A DNA stretch of 64,000 bases from Paenibacillus sp. EZ-K15 (lineage in GTDB: Bacteria > Bacillota > Bacilli > Paenibacillales > Paenibacillaceae), in the NCBI RefSeq assembly GCF_002573715.1, contig NZ_PDHM01000013.1, positions 1-64,000 of the forward strand, given 5' to 3'. Under the pieces are notes generated by a model. The model searched no databases and was not told the DNA's origin. It saw only the letters and a list, made by a program, of their open reading frames with translations. Of the stretch, positions 55,490 to 64,000 are shown one piece after another; position 1 is the stretch's first letter; the number at the start of each line of letters is the position of its first letter. The translations under genes and the position numbers were made by a program.

Positions 55490-57800
55490 AATTGAATCCC
55501 TTCATGTTGATCTGCACTATCAAGGTTTTTGTTGGTATCGTAAGCGCTTTACCGCAGACGAAGCATGGAAAGGAATGAAGCTGTTCATTGAATTCGAAGC
55601 GGCCATGCAGGAAGCTCATGTTTGGATCAACGGAACATTCAAGCGGATTCATAAAGGCGGTTATTTGCCGTTAATGATCGACATCACTGAGGACGTTGAA
55701 TTTGGTGTGGAGAATGTGATTGCCGTCCGGCTTGATAACCGTAACAACGGAGCAATACCGCCCGGCAAGCCGCTGGAGAGTCTGGATTTTTCATATTTCG
55801 GCGGATTGTATCGTAACGTGAAGCTCCATATTACAGAGAAACTTCACGTTACGGATGCGGTATTTGCGGGGAAACAGGCGGGAGGCGGGGTCTTTGTCAA
55901 ATATTTCAACGTCTCGAAAGCAGCTGCCACGGTCGAAGTTCAGACCCACGTGCGAAATGAGCACGATCATGCCAAGGATGTCACAGTCGTGACATCGATC
56001 CTGGACAAACAAGGCAGATGCGTTGGATCGGCAGAAAGCTTGATCGAGACTGTTACAGCTGGCGGGGATCACACATTTGCACAAATGATTACGCTTACAA
56101 ATCCTCGGCTTTGGCACCCGGATACTCCATATTTGTACACGTTGTTGACGGAAATTATCGATGGTGACGGTCGAATGGCAGATGAACTTCTCACACGAAT
56201 CGGAATCCGCACGATTTCGTTCAGCAAGTCGAACGGGTTTATGATCAACGGGGAACGACTGGTCATCCGCGGGACGAACCGCCACCAGCAATATCCTTAT
56301 ATCGGAAATGCGGCTTCGAACAATGCCCAATACCGCGATGCGTTGAAGTTAAAAGAAGGCGGATTCAACTTCGTACGACTTGGCCATTACCCGCAGGCTC
56401 CGGCTTTCCTGGATGCTTGTGATGAGCTCGGACTAATGACGGTTGAGCCGGTTCCCGGCTGGCAGTATTGCGAGACAGGAGAATTCTTGGAAATCGCCAA
56501 GCAAAATATCCGGGATATGATCCGCCGCGACCGGAATCATCCGTGCATGATTATGTGGGAGGTCAGTTTGAATGAAACGTACAACAAGCGGCAAGGCGCG
56601 ACGGACGAATTTTTCCGCGAATGCCATCTGATTGCACATGAAGAATATCCCGGAGATCAAATGAATACATCGGGAGATACGATCGGAAGGGAAAACCCTG
56701 CCTACGTAAATTATGATGTACCGTATACGATGTGGGAAGATAGTAATTTGTCCCGACCGCTCGAGGAGGCTCTGCCTGACAAAGGAGGCTTTGACAGGGA
56801 GTACGGGGATTATGAATTTGGCGGTCATGAAAGTACAAGCCGTATACCGCGCGGCGCAGGAGAACAAAAGCTGCTGATGCAAGCGTGGAATTATCAATGG
56901 TCACTGAACCGGAACCGCGGCAACAGATGGTCGCTTGGTGACGCTTCGTGGGTTGGCATTGATCATAACCGAGGGTGCTACCCGCGGCTGTCGGAATGCG
57001 GAGCCCTGGATACATTCCGCTTGCCCAAATACGTGTATTACTTCTATCAGAGTCAGAGAAGTCCGGATGTTATACACGAACATATGGATAGCGGACCGAT
57101 GGTATTCATTGCGAATGAATGGACAGAACGCGTCTCGCCGACCAAGATAGTCGTTTATTCCAATTGTGATGAAGTAGAACTGTTTGTTAACGGGAAATCG
57201 GTGAGGACACAAAAGCCTGACCAAGGACCCGACACGGAATACGGTGAACGCGTGACAGGCTATGAAGTAGATTATTGGCTGACCGACGAGGAGCAGCATA
57301 AGGGAAAAGATGGGACAACAGAGTCAGACGATGATACTGGTAACCTGCGGGTCAATCAGCATGACGGAGGAAATTGCCGCAATCTGGAGAGGGCGCCGTT
57401 TACGTTTGAAGGCGTGGCCTATGAGCCCGGGGAGCTAAAGGCCATCGGACGAATCGGTGGAATGGATAAGGCTTCGTTTGTCGTGCGTACCCCGCTTGAA
57501 CCAGAAAGGCTTTCCATTCGGATAGATATGGGCGGCAAAGCACTTGCTGCAGACGGTTCCGATTTTGTCTTTGCCTATGCCGAGATCCAGGATGCCAACG
57601 GGACTATCGTAACCTCAGCGAACCACGAAGTGACTTTTGAAGTGGAAGGTTCCGCTGTCATCGTTGGTGAGAATCCGGTTCAGGCAGAAGCGGGCATTGC
57701 GACGGTATTGCTGCAATCGCGTCCGGTACCTGGAGAAGTGATTGTGACTTCCCATGCCAAAGGGTTAAACTCTGCTGTCACCCGATTCACAATCGTTTAG
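55350..57800 (+). CDS. Glycoside hydrolase family 2 enzyme
   Basis: 816 residues: sugar-binding jelly-roll (about 40-170), immunoglobulin-like domain (about 175-280), TIM barrel (about 285-590; acid/base E409 in SLNET, candidate nucleophile E484 in REYGDY) and a C-terminal Ig-like domain (from about 690) of the type found in large GH2 enzymes. No signal peptide, hence intracellular. Beta-galactosidase, glucuronidase or mannosidase activity cannot be told apart by reading. AGGAGG precedes the ATG. It opens the plus-strand locus with sugar-uptake genes. Confidence 0.9.
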   Translation: MECTNLGRNTLNFNKDWKFVLGDTSGAELRNMTDDEWECVYLPHTPKIESLHVDLHYQGFCWYRKRFTADEAWKGMKLFIEFEAAMQEAHVWINGTFKRIHKGGYLPLMIDITEDVEFGVENVIAVRLDNRNNGAIPPGKPLESLDFSYFGGLYRNVKLHITEKLHVTDAVFAGKQAGGGVFVKYFNVSKAAATVEVQTHVRNEHDHAKDVTVVTSILDKQGRCVGSAESLIETVTAGGDHTFAQMITLTNPRLWHPDTPYLYTLLTEIIDGDGRMADELLTRIGIRTISFSKSNGFMINGERLVIRGTNRHQQYPYIGNAASNNAQYRDALKLKEGGFNFVRLGHYPQAPAFLDACDELGLMTVEPVPGWQYCETGEFLEIAKQNIRDMIRRDRNHPCMIMWEVSLNETYNKRQGATDEFFRECHLIAHEEYPGDQMNTSGDTIGRENPAYVNYDVPYTMWEDSNLSRPLEEALPDKGGFDREYGDYEFGGHESTSRIPRGAGEQKLLMQAWNYQWSLNRNRGNRWSLGDASWVGIDHNRGCYPRLSECGALDTFRLPKYVYYFYQSQRSPDVIHEHMDSGPMVFIANEWTERVSPTKIVVYSNCDEVELFVNGKSVRTQKPDQGPDTEYGERVTGYEVDYWLTDEEQHKGKDGTTESDDDTGNLRVNQHDGGNCRNLERAPFTFEGVAYEPGELKAIGRIGGMDKASFVVRTPLEPERLSIRIDMGGKALAADGSDFVFAYAEIQDANGTIVTSANHEVTFEVEGSAVIVGENPVQAEAGIATVLLQSRPVPGEVIVTSHAKGLNSAVTRFTIV

Positions 57801-57854
57801 GAAATTCAATTTTAATAAGAGAGTAACCTTACAGGAAAGCAGGAGGTGAGGCGC

Positions 57855-58769
57855 TTGGCTAAACGTTTCTTTCGGCAGTGGGACCTGCAAATTATGGTAA
57901 TCCCAGCGATCATCATGATTATTATATTTTCATATATCCCCATGTGGGGAGTCCTTACTGCGTTTCAGGACTATAGTCCGGCGAAAGGTTTTTTGGGAAG
58001 CGAATGGGTAGGGTTTAAGCATTTCAGGATGTTTTTTAACGCTCCGGAATTTTGGCAGATCATGCGGAACACGATTGTAATCAGTTTTTTGAAGCTGTTC
58101 ATTGCGTTTCCTGCGCCAATCATTCTGGCATTGATGCTAAATGAGGTGAAAAACGCAGCATTCAAGAGGTTCGTGCAGACGGTCAGTTATTTGCCCCATT
58201 TCATTTCGTGGGTTATCGTATCGGGATTTGTCATCTCCTTATTGTCGGTTGATAACGGCAGTATGAACATCCTGCTGCAGAAGCTTAACCTCATCGATGA
58301 GCCTGTTCATTGGTTATCGATTCCCGAGTATTTCTGGGGCATTCTGATCACGTCAGGGATCTGGAAAGATATTGGTTTCGGCGCGATCGTCTATTTGGCG
58401 GCCATTGCGGGAGTCGATCCCAGCATGTACGAAGCGGCTTCGATTGATGGCGCCGGCCGGATGCGGAAGCTGGTATCCATCACTATTCCGTCCATAGCGC
58501 CAGTGATTATTATTTTCCTCATTTTGCAGGTTGGACAAATATTGAATGCGGGGTTTGAAGAGATATTGCTGCTTACCAATCAGGGGCAGAACGTCGTATT
58601 AAGGCCGGTGTCGGAAACGATCGATACGTATGTCTATCGAGTTGGGATCGAGAACTACCGTTTCTCCTATGCGACGGCGGCTGGTTTGTTCAAGGGCTTG
58701 ATCAGTGTCGGACTGCTTGTGATCGCTAACTGGATTGCCAGAAAACTGGGGGACTCCAGCTTATGGTAA
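57855..58769 (+). CDS. Sugar ABC transporter permease (LplB-type)
   Basis: 304 residues, six membrane helices, with the EAA loop EAASIDGAGRMRKLVSITIP that contacts the ATPase. The start is taken as TTG 57855, 8 bases after AGGAGG; GTG 57846 overlaps that site. First of the two permeases of a CUT1-type importer for oligosaccharides. No ATPase is encoded here, as usual for systems that share an MsmX-like ATPase. Confidence 0.9.
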   Translation: MAKRFFRQWDLQIMVIPAIIMIIIFSYIPMWGVLTAFQDYSPAKGFLGSEWVGFKHFRMFFNAPEFWQIMRNTIVISFLKLFIAFPAPIILALMLNEVKNAAFKRFVQTVSYLPHFISWVIVSGFVISLLSVDNGSMNILLQKLNLIDEPVHWLSIPEYFWGILITSGIWKDIGFGAIVYLAAIAGVDPSMYEAASIDGAGRMRKLVSITIPSIAPVIIIFLILQVGQILNAGFEEILLLTNQGQNVVLRPVSETIDTYVYRVGIENYRFSYATAAGLFKGLISVGLLVIANWIARKLGDSSLW

Positions 58770-58794
58770 ACGGCTTCAAGAAAGGAGGCAGCTT

Positions 58795-59688
58795 GTGAAA
58801 CGCTCACTCGAAGATCATACTATCGATATTGTGGTATACACATGCTTGTTGTTGCTTGCCGTAGTCACTTTGTATCCATTCTGGAATACTTTGGTTATTT
58901 CCTTGAATACCGGAAACGATACGGCGGCTGGGGGCATTACCATTTGGCCGAGAGATTTTACATTGGAAAACTACAAATATGTGTTCAAGGACGACCGATT
59001 AATCAACGCTTTCTGGATCACGGTTGCAAGAACGGTTACGGGAACCTTCCTGTCGATTCTTTTTACCTCCATGTTTGCCTATGCAATGTCCCGACGCGGA
59101 TTGATCGGCAAAAAGTTCTATATGATCCTGTGCGTTATTACGATGTACTTTAGCGGCGGTCTCATTCCGAGTTATCTGTTAATTAAGGACCTGCATTTGA
59201 TGAATACCTTCTGGGTTATGATTATACCCGGTATCATCAGCGTCTGGAATATGATCATCTTCCGAACCTTTTTTATGGGACTCCCGGACGGACTGGAGGA
59301 ATCGGCCAGAATCGACGGGTGCAATCACATTAATACTTTTTTCAGGATTGTGTTGCCGGTGTCAGGACCGGTCATCGCTACACTATCGCTGTTCACCGCG
59401 GTAGGCCATTGGAATTCGTGGTTTGACGCATCAATCTATATTTCGAATCAAGACCTACTGCCATTGCAAGTTGTTCTCAACCAGACCATACAATCGATTT
59501 TGTCATTTGAAGCCTCAACGCAGATCAGTGCGACCAAACAGGAATTTCTGCAGAACGCGCAGAGTGTCACGCATAAATCTGTCGTGATGGCGACCACGAT
59601 GGTAGCAACCATTCCGATTGTGATGGTATATCCTTTTGTGCAGAAGTATTTTGTTAAAGGAGTACTTGTCGGGTCATTGAAAGAATAG
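58795..59688 (+). CDS. Sugar ABC transporter permease (YtcP-type)
   Basis: 297 residues, six helices, EAA loop EESARIDGCNHINTFFRIVL. GTG start 58795 has AAAGGAGG upstream. Partner of the preceding permease; the pair with the downstream lipoprotein forms the typical LplB-YtcP-LipO importer of Paenibacillus. Confidence 0.9.
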   Translation: MKRSLEDHTIDIVVYTCLLLLAVVTLYPFWNTLVISLNTGNDTAAGGITIWPRDFTLENYKYVFKDDRLINAFWITVARTVTGTFLSILFTSMFAYAMSRRGLIGKKFYMILCVITMYFSGGLIPSYLLIKDLHLMNTFWVMIIPGIISVWNMIIFRTFFMGLPDGLEESARIDGCNHINTFFRIVLPVSGPVIATLSLFTAVGHWNSWFDASIYISNQDLLPLQVVLNQTIQSILSFEASTQISATKQEFLQNAQSVTHKSVVMATTMVATIPIVMVYPFVQKYFVKGVLVGSLKE

Positions 59689-59753
59689 GGAGATGTTATA
59701 CGCTGATAGGTGATAACATAAAAAAAGATTGTACGAGAGGGGTAATCGATGCA

Positions 59754-61379
59754 ATGAACAAGAAAAAATGGCTGACCGGTTTGATGGTCGCGGTTCTATC
59801 TGTCAGTACATTGATCGCTGGCTGCGGAAGTGGGGAAGACGAAAACAAAACCACAGTAGGCAATGGAAATGCCGGGGAATCTGCAAAAGACCAACCGCTA
59901 GAGTTTACGATGTACAACTTTGATGACGGATGGCAGCCTGCTCCTTGGGGAGAGACGGTTACCACGAAGTGGATTCAGGAAAACAAGAAGGTATCCATCA
60001 ATTATCTTCCAACGAATGGTAACGCCAAACAAAGGTTCAACGCTATGTATGCCAGCGGTGAGCTGCCAGACGTGATTGCGCTTGGACCAGGGCCCGAGCT
60101 GGATCGATTGATCAGTGAAGGCCAATTGGTGGAGCTTGATCCGTATCTCGACAAATATCCGAACCTGAAGAAGTCTGCTGGCGACCAGATTATCAATATT
60201 AACCGTTCGGAAGACGGCAAGCTGTATGTCTTTCCGGAATGGTATGTTGGTGGCGATCATATGAACGGGAACGGCGGTTGGGCGATTAACCGGAAAATCT
60301 ATAAAGAAATGGGCTCCCCGAAGCTGGAGACGTTAACTGAATTAGAGAGCTATCTGCGTGCGGTGAAAGAAAAATATCCGAATGTAATCCCGCTTGAAGT
60401 CGGCGGTCCATACGATATCAAGATGATGTATTCCGCGTTTAAAGAAAACGGCACGCCGTATTTTGTGGACAGAATGTTCTATCCAGAAGGCAACACGTTA
60501 AAACCAATTACGGAAGACCCTGCTTTCAAAGAGTTTATGCTGTTTGCCAGTCGAATGTATCGCGACAAGCTGATGACTCAGGATGTATTCACTCAAAAGG
60601 CCGATCAAATGATAGAGAAGCTGAGCCAAGGGAAAGTGGCTGTTTCCATCAATTCGAACTTATCGGGCAGAGCGCGCGTTCCGAACTCTACTCTCCGCGC
60701 CCAAGATCCTGAGGCAGGATACGAATTTATTTGGCCAATTCACAAAGAGGATTTAGACAAGAACAAAATTTATCCTAACTACACCGGCAGAGAAGGCGGC
60801 GGCAAAATCGTCATTACGAATAATGCGAAAGATCCTGAACGTATTTTCGAATATCTGGATTGGGCTACTAGCAACGAGGGACAGGCGATTCTCTGGTTTG
60901 GACCTCCGGGATTCCTGTGGGATGAAAAAGACGAGAACGGGATTCCAATCCCTAACGAGAAATACAAAACGATGGACAAAGCTGAACTGGATAAGCTGCA
61001 CATATCCGACAATATGATGGCTGGAAATGCAACCTGGGTCGATCTGGCCAAAGTAGCCAGAGAAAGCCTTCTTCCTGAGGAGCAGCGGGATTTCCAAACG
61101 ACGCAGCAGGTAAACGTCGCTTGGAAGACGTCTATGGATATTACAGCCTTTGCGAATACAGACCCGCAAGGGGATTCTGAAGAAGGCATTATTCTGCAGT
61201 CGGTGACGGATATGTTTGATCAAGCGTTCTCCACCATGATTTATGCCAAGAGTGACGAGGAAGTTGAGTCTATACTGACGAAGACGAATGAAGACATGCA
61301 AAATCTTGGTTTCCCTAAAGTACTCGAATATGTCCAGAAGAAGTGGCAGGATAATCAAAATAAAATGAACGACAAATAA
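59754..61379 (+). CDS. Oligosaccharide-binding lipoprotein (LipO-type)
   Basis: 541 residues with signal peptide and lipobox LIAGC (Cys24), then an extracellular solute-binding fold of the large family 1 type (YNFDDGWQPAPWGETVT; ELPDVIALGPGPELDRL; GGKIVITNNAKDPERIFEY, quoted in part). It captures the sugar outside the membrane for the permeases at 57855-59688. The transporter should be induced by the YesN/YesM pair encoded next. Confidence 0.92.
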   Translation: MNKKKWLTGLMVAVLSVSTLIAGCGSGEDENKTTVGNGNAGESAKDQPLEFTMYNFDDGWQPAPWGETVTTKWIQENKKVSINYLPTNGNAKQRFNAMYASGELPDVIALGPGPELDRLISEGQLVELDPYLDKYPNLKKSAGDQIININRSEDGKLYVFPEWYVGGDHMNGNGGWAINRKIYKEMGSPKLETLTELESYLRAVKEKYPNVIPLEVGGPYDIKMMYSAFKENGTPYFVDRMFYPEGNTLKPITEDPAFKEFMLFASRMYRDKLMTQDVFTQKADQMIEKLSQGKVAVSINSNLSGRARVPNSTLRAQDPEAGYEFIWPIHKEDLDKNKIYPNYTGREGGGKIVITNNAKDPERIFEYLDWATSNEGQAILWFGPPGFLWDEKDENGIPIPNEKYKTMDKAELDKLHISDNMMAGNATWVDLAKVARESLLPEEQRDFQTTQQVNVAWKTSMDITAFANTDPQGDSEEGIILQSVTDMFDQAFSTMIYAKSDEEVESILTKTNEDMQNLGFPKVLEYVQKKWQDNQNKMNDK

Positions 61380-61387
61380 CTTCAGGT

Positions 61388-61446
61388 TTGCCGGATGTAA
61401 GAGTATGATTGCCGGATGTAAGAGTATACTTTTTAGAGTATACTCT
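61388..61446 (+). repeat. Tandem repeats and palindrome upstream of the response regulator
   Basis: TTGCCGGATGTAAGAGTAT occurs twice (61388-61406 and 61409-61427, 21-base spacing, two helical turns). The AGAGTAT part recurs in a perfect 12-base palindrome AGAGTATACTCT (61435-61446), 27 bases before the ATG. Direct repeats at two-turn spacing are the form of AraC-type binding sites. Confidence 0.7.
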
Positions 61447-61472
61447 ATATCTTTTTACAAGGACTGATTGCC

Positions 61473-63059
61473 ATGTATAACGTATTGCTAGTGGATGATG
61501 AACAGTTGGATTTGGAAGTATTGCAGCGATTTATGCCTTGGGAACAGCTTGATATGACGATTGTTGGAGCTGTGCACGGGGGAGGGGCCGCCTTGAACCT
61601 GTTGCGGGAACAGCACGTGGATATCCTGATCACCGACATCCAAATGCCGATTATGTCCGGGTTGGAGCTTGCCGAGCAGGCCAGAAGCTTGTTGCCCCAT
61701 TTAAAAATAATTTTTATAAGCGGTCATGAGGATTTCCAATATGCCAAAAGAGCGATTTCGATGAACGCCAGCTCTTATATTCTTAAGCCTGTGGATGATC
61801 AAGAGCTTCTGAACACGCTGCAGCTTGTCAGAGAGCAATTGAAGTACGAACGGGAACAAATGAAGAAGGAAGAGCAAATGGACTCATCGATTCCGCTCCT
61901 CCAGAATGAAATGATGTATCAATGGCTCCGGGGAACGATTGAATATAACACCCTCTATAGACTATATGAGAGTGCCGGAATTTTCTGGCATGGCGGACAA
62001 TGCTGCGTTGCCATTATCGAAATGGATGACATGGCCTGGAAATTGAAGGCGTTTTCAGATGATCAGCGGAAATTCGCCATCGATCATGGATTTCGGTTGA
62101 TCAGCGATTATCTTCAAGACCGGAAGCTGGGAATATATTGCAAAACGGGAGATGACAAGGTTGTCATCGTCATCAACGCTGCAGGGCTCAATGCTGCGGA
62201 GTCGATGCAGTCCTTGGTTGAACATGTCCGCAGCCATTCCAACTTGACGATTACGGTTGGACTGGGCTCGGAGGTTGACTCCCTTCAAGACGCCCCTGAA
62301 TCCTACCTGCAAGCCCGCGAGGCGCTTGCAACGAAAATGTTTATCGGCAAATGCCGGGTAATTACGCTGGAGCAAACGGCGGGCGAGATCGTTCAAACAT
62401 CGTTGGATCTGGAGCAAATCATGGAACGAATGTTTGCGGCCACCGCGAATTACGACCTTGTGCGCATTCACGACAGCTTGGAACAGCTCTTCGAATTGGT
62501 GCAGAGCCTGAAGGACAAGTTGTCTGTTTACAATTTTGCGTTATATGTGGTTTCGAAAACGGATTTTTTCCTGCAGTCGCTGAACGTCAGTCTGTATGAC
62601 CTATTAAGCATAGAGCTAAAAAATTTGAACTTGCTTTACGATTTTGAGACGATTGCCGACATTAAGTCGTGGCTGCGCAAGCAATTGTTTGAGGTTTCCG
62701 AGCATCTGCATAACAAAAAGAAAAATCCGAACCGGAAGCTGATTGACGAAATTGAACGATACGTTGAAGCGAATCTGGAGACATCGCTGCAGCTGCGGAA
62801 TGTAGCCAAGCTGTTCGGCTTTTCGCCCAACTATTTGGGTTATTTGTTTAAAGAGGTGACCGATGAACATTTCAGTGATTTCGTAACGAAGAAACGGATG
62901 GAGAAAGCGCGGGAGTTGCTCCAGGACCCGAAGTTGAAAATATTTGAGGCGGCACACCGGGTAGGTTATCAGAATCTGACCATGTTCAGCAGGCATTTCA
63001 AGCAGAGTTTCGGTCTTCCGCCAGTCGATTATCGTAAGCAAGGCAGTGGTCATAAATGA
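61473..63059 (+). CDS. Two-component response regulator, AraC type (YesN-like)
   Basis: 528 residues: N-terminal receiver with phospho-acceptor D55 (LITDIQMP) and the PVDDQELL region; a long helical middle; C-terminal AraC double helix-turn-helix (LRNVAKLFGFSPNYLGYLFKE; IFEAAHRVGYQNLTMFSRHFK). Activates sugar uptake genes when phosphorylated. Its stop overlaps the kinase start by 4 bases (63056-63059). Probable binding sites lie at 61388-61446. Confidence 0.93.
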   Translation: MYNVLLVDDEQLDLEVLQRFMPWEQLDMTIVGAVHGGGAALNLLREQHVDILITDIQMPIMSGLELAEQARSLLPHLKIIFISGHEDFQYAKRAISMNASSYILKPVDDQELLNTLQLVREQLKYEREQMKKEEQMDSSIPLLQNEMMYQWLRGTIEYNTLYRLYESAGIFWHGGQCCVAIIEMDDMAWKLKAFSDDQRKFAIDHGFRLISDYLQDRKLGIYCKTGDDKVVIVINAAGLNAAESMQSLVEHVRSHSNLTITVGLGSEVDSLQDAPESYLQAREALATKMFIGKCRVITLEQTAGEIVQTSLDLEQIMERMFAATANYDLVRIHDSLEQLFELVQSLKDKLSVYNFALYVVSKTDFFLQSLNVSLYDLLSIELKNLNLLYDFETIADIKSWLRKQLFEVSEHLHNKKKNPNRKLIDEIERYVEANLETSLQLRNVAKLFGFSPNYLGYLFKEVTDEHFSDFVTKKRMEKARELLQDPKLKIFEAAHRVGYQNLTMFSRHFKQSFGLPPVDYRKQGSGHK

Positions 63060-64000
63060 AACGGTTCTCCTTCAGGTTCAAACTAATGGCCTCTTATATG
63101 CTGCTGGTTATCGTGCCCGTCATTTCAATTGGTTATTATGCTTATTATACTTCCGTACAATATGTGAAAGAACAGACGATCCAAAATGTGAAAGGCACGT
63201 TAAAGCAGGCTAGCGATAACATCGAGGGAAGAATGAAAACGGTGGAGCAGGTCGATAATCAGCTTTATCTCGATCAGTCGCTGCAGCGGGCATTAAGTAA
63301 ACGGCTCGAGCCCTTGGAAAGCTATCGGACCGTCACTCAAAACATCATTCCAAAGCTGGAATCAGCATTGAATTTGTCATCGAACAACGTCGTGATTGAT
63401 TTGTTTTTGCATAACGAAGCCTTGCCGGAAATCTATGATACAGAAACCGGCGAGGACCCGCTCTTGCAAGGCAAACGGTATAATCTTACTCATTATCAAC
63501 GAGCCGAGCATCTGGATTGGGTGAAAAGGTTTGATGAAATGGCTGTGGAATCCTTGTGGATGCAGGTTGATTCGGATTCGAAGTTCGGTAATGTTTCTTG
63601 GCTTAGAAAGATGATGGATTTTCAAACCATCAAGGCGATTGGTATTATGCGGATTACCGTCAAAATGGACGATTTATTCGGAAACCTGAATTACAGTAAT
63701 AGCGGGGACGGCATCCCTGGATATTTCGCCGTGATCAACGAGCAGAACGAAACGGTATACGAGAACAGGAGCAATCCGCTCCCTGAGGATTGGCAAGCTG
63801 AGGCGGAAGCTTATATGCAAATTCATGAGCCTATCGAAGGCATAAACTGGCGGATTATGGCGCTTGTTCCGCTTCAGGAGCTGGAACAAGCTGCACAGAA
63901 AGTAAAAAATGTGACGCTGCTCATCTGCGTTGCGAGTTTTTTGGTACTCGTGGCGATCGGCGCGATGGTTTCCGATACATTTTCGAAGCAAATCCACAGG
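63056..64000 (+). CDS. Sensor histidine kinase, YesM-type (cut by right edge)
   Basis: 315 codons are present, open to the last base. TM1 (about 12-32; MLLVIVPVISIGYYAYY), an extracytoplasmic Cache-like sensor (about 35-285) and TM2 (about 286-306; VTLLICVASFLVLVAIGAMV). The HAMP, His-kinase and HATPase parts lie outside. ATG overlaps the regulator stop. It senses the outside sugar or a derived signal and phosphorylates the YesN-like partner. Confidence 0.9.
   Translation, partial: MKRFSFRFKLMASYMLLVIVPVISIGYYAYYTSVQYVKEQTIQNVKGTLKQASDNIEGRMKTVEQVDNQLYLDQSLQRALSKRLEPLESYRTVTQNIIPKLESALNLSSNNVVIDLFLHNEALPEIYDTETGEDPLLQGKRYNLTHYQRAEHLDWVKRFDEMAVESLWMQVDSDSKFGNVSWLRKMMDFQTIKAIGIMRITVKMDDLFGNLNYSNSGDGIPGYFAVINEQNETVYENRSNPLPEDWQAEAEAYMQIHEPIEGINWRIMALVPLQELEQAAQKVKNVTLLICVASFLVLVAIGAMVSDTFSKQIHR

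Noticed and set aside
1..64000. CRISPR arrays, tRNA or rRNA genes, prophage or complete insertion sequences
   Set aside because: No regularly spaced repeats, cloverleaf sequences, transposase or phage structural genes were seen on reading both strands.

Overview
The window looks like chromosomal DNA of a Paenibacillus-type Firmicute. Support comes from strong AGGAGG-type ribosome binding sites, parE-parC order, rho-independent terminators with long U-tracts, YesM/YesN plus LplB/YtcP/LipO-type sugar uptake, several AraC regulators and CcpA-type cre sites. No rRNA, tRNA, CRISPR array or complete insertion sequence was seen.

Left third (1-24 kb), mainly core and stress genes: the C-terminal part of a dynamin-like GTPase, a heterodimeric ABC exporter, a GNAT enzyme, a CAP-domain secreted protein, an SGNH hydrolase-ABC exporter operon, parE-parC, a MarR regulator, a decapitated AA10 chitin-active LPMO gene, an rRNA methyltransferase and a pseudouridine synthase, a GNAT gene, a Smr-less MutS2 paralogue and pepF. 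The most interesting element is the roughly 400-nt leader of the MutS2-like gene (minus strand, about 21560-21993). It has a promoter, a strong ribosome binding site, a 7-codon leader peptide (MSVVVLN), a perfect 12-bp helix between the leader ORF and a downstream arm, a competing antiterminator, and two intrinsic terminators before the gene. This is the layout of ribosome-stalling attenuators of antibiotic-resistance genes, so the MutS2 paralogue is probably induced when ribosomes are inhibited.

Middle (24-38.5 kb), accessory genes: a six-PAS cytoplasmic histidine kinase, small GNAT and hypothetical genes, a VOC-TetR operon with a perfect 7-1-7 operator palindrome, a Gfo/Idh-aldo/keto reductase operon with a divergent AraC regulator, two putative papain-fold proteins, and a foreign-looking cassette of AcfC-like binding protein, PF03640-type lipoprotein, ECF sigma factor and RskA-type anti-sigma factor with an ECF-like promoter.

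Right third (38.8-64 kb), carbohydrate use: an AraC regulator facing a GH3 glucosidase, SDR and esterase, with a repeated promoter/cre element; a decayed zone (44.7-47.4 kb) with a GH2 5' remnant, a PhyH dioxygenase and an AraC regulator; an AT-rich AraC/GH38 alpha-mannosidase pair; then a polysaccharide-utilisation locus. That locus has Gfo/Idh and GH35 beta-galactosidase on minus, and a GH2 hydrolase, two permeases, a binding lipoprotein and YesN/YesM-type regulators on plus. The kinase gene runs off the right edge. Together these genes suggest import of oligosaccharides released from beta-galactoside- or mannose-containing plant or microbial glycans, intracellular hydrolysis, and control by specific two-component/AraC regulators and CcpA.
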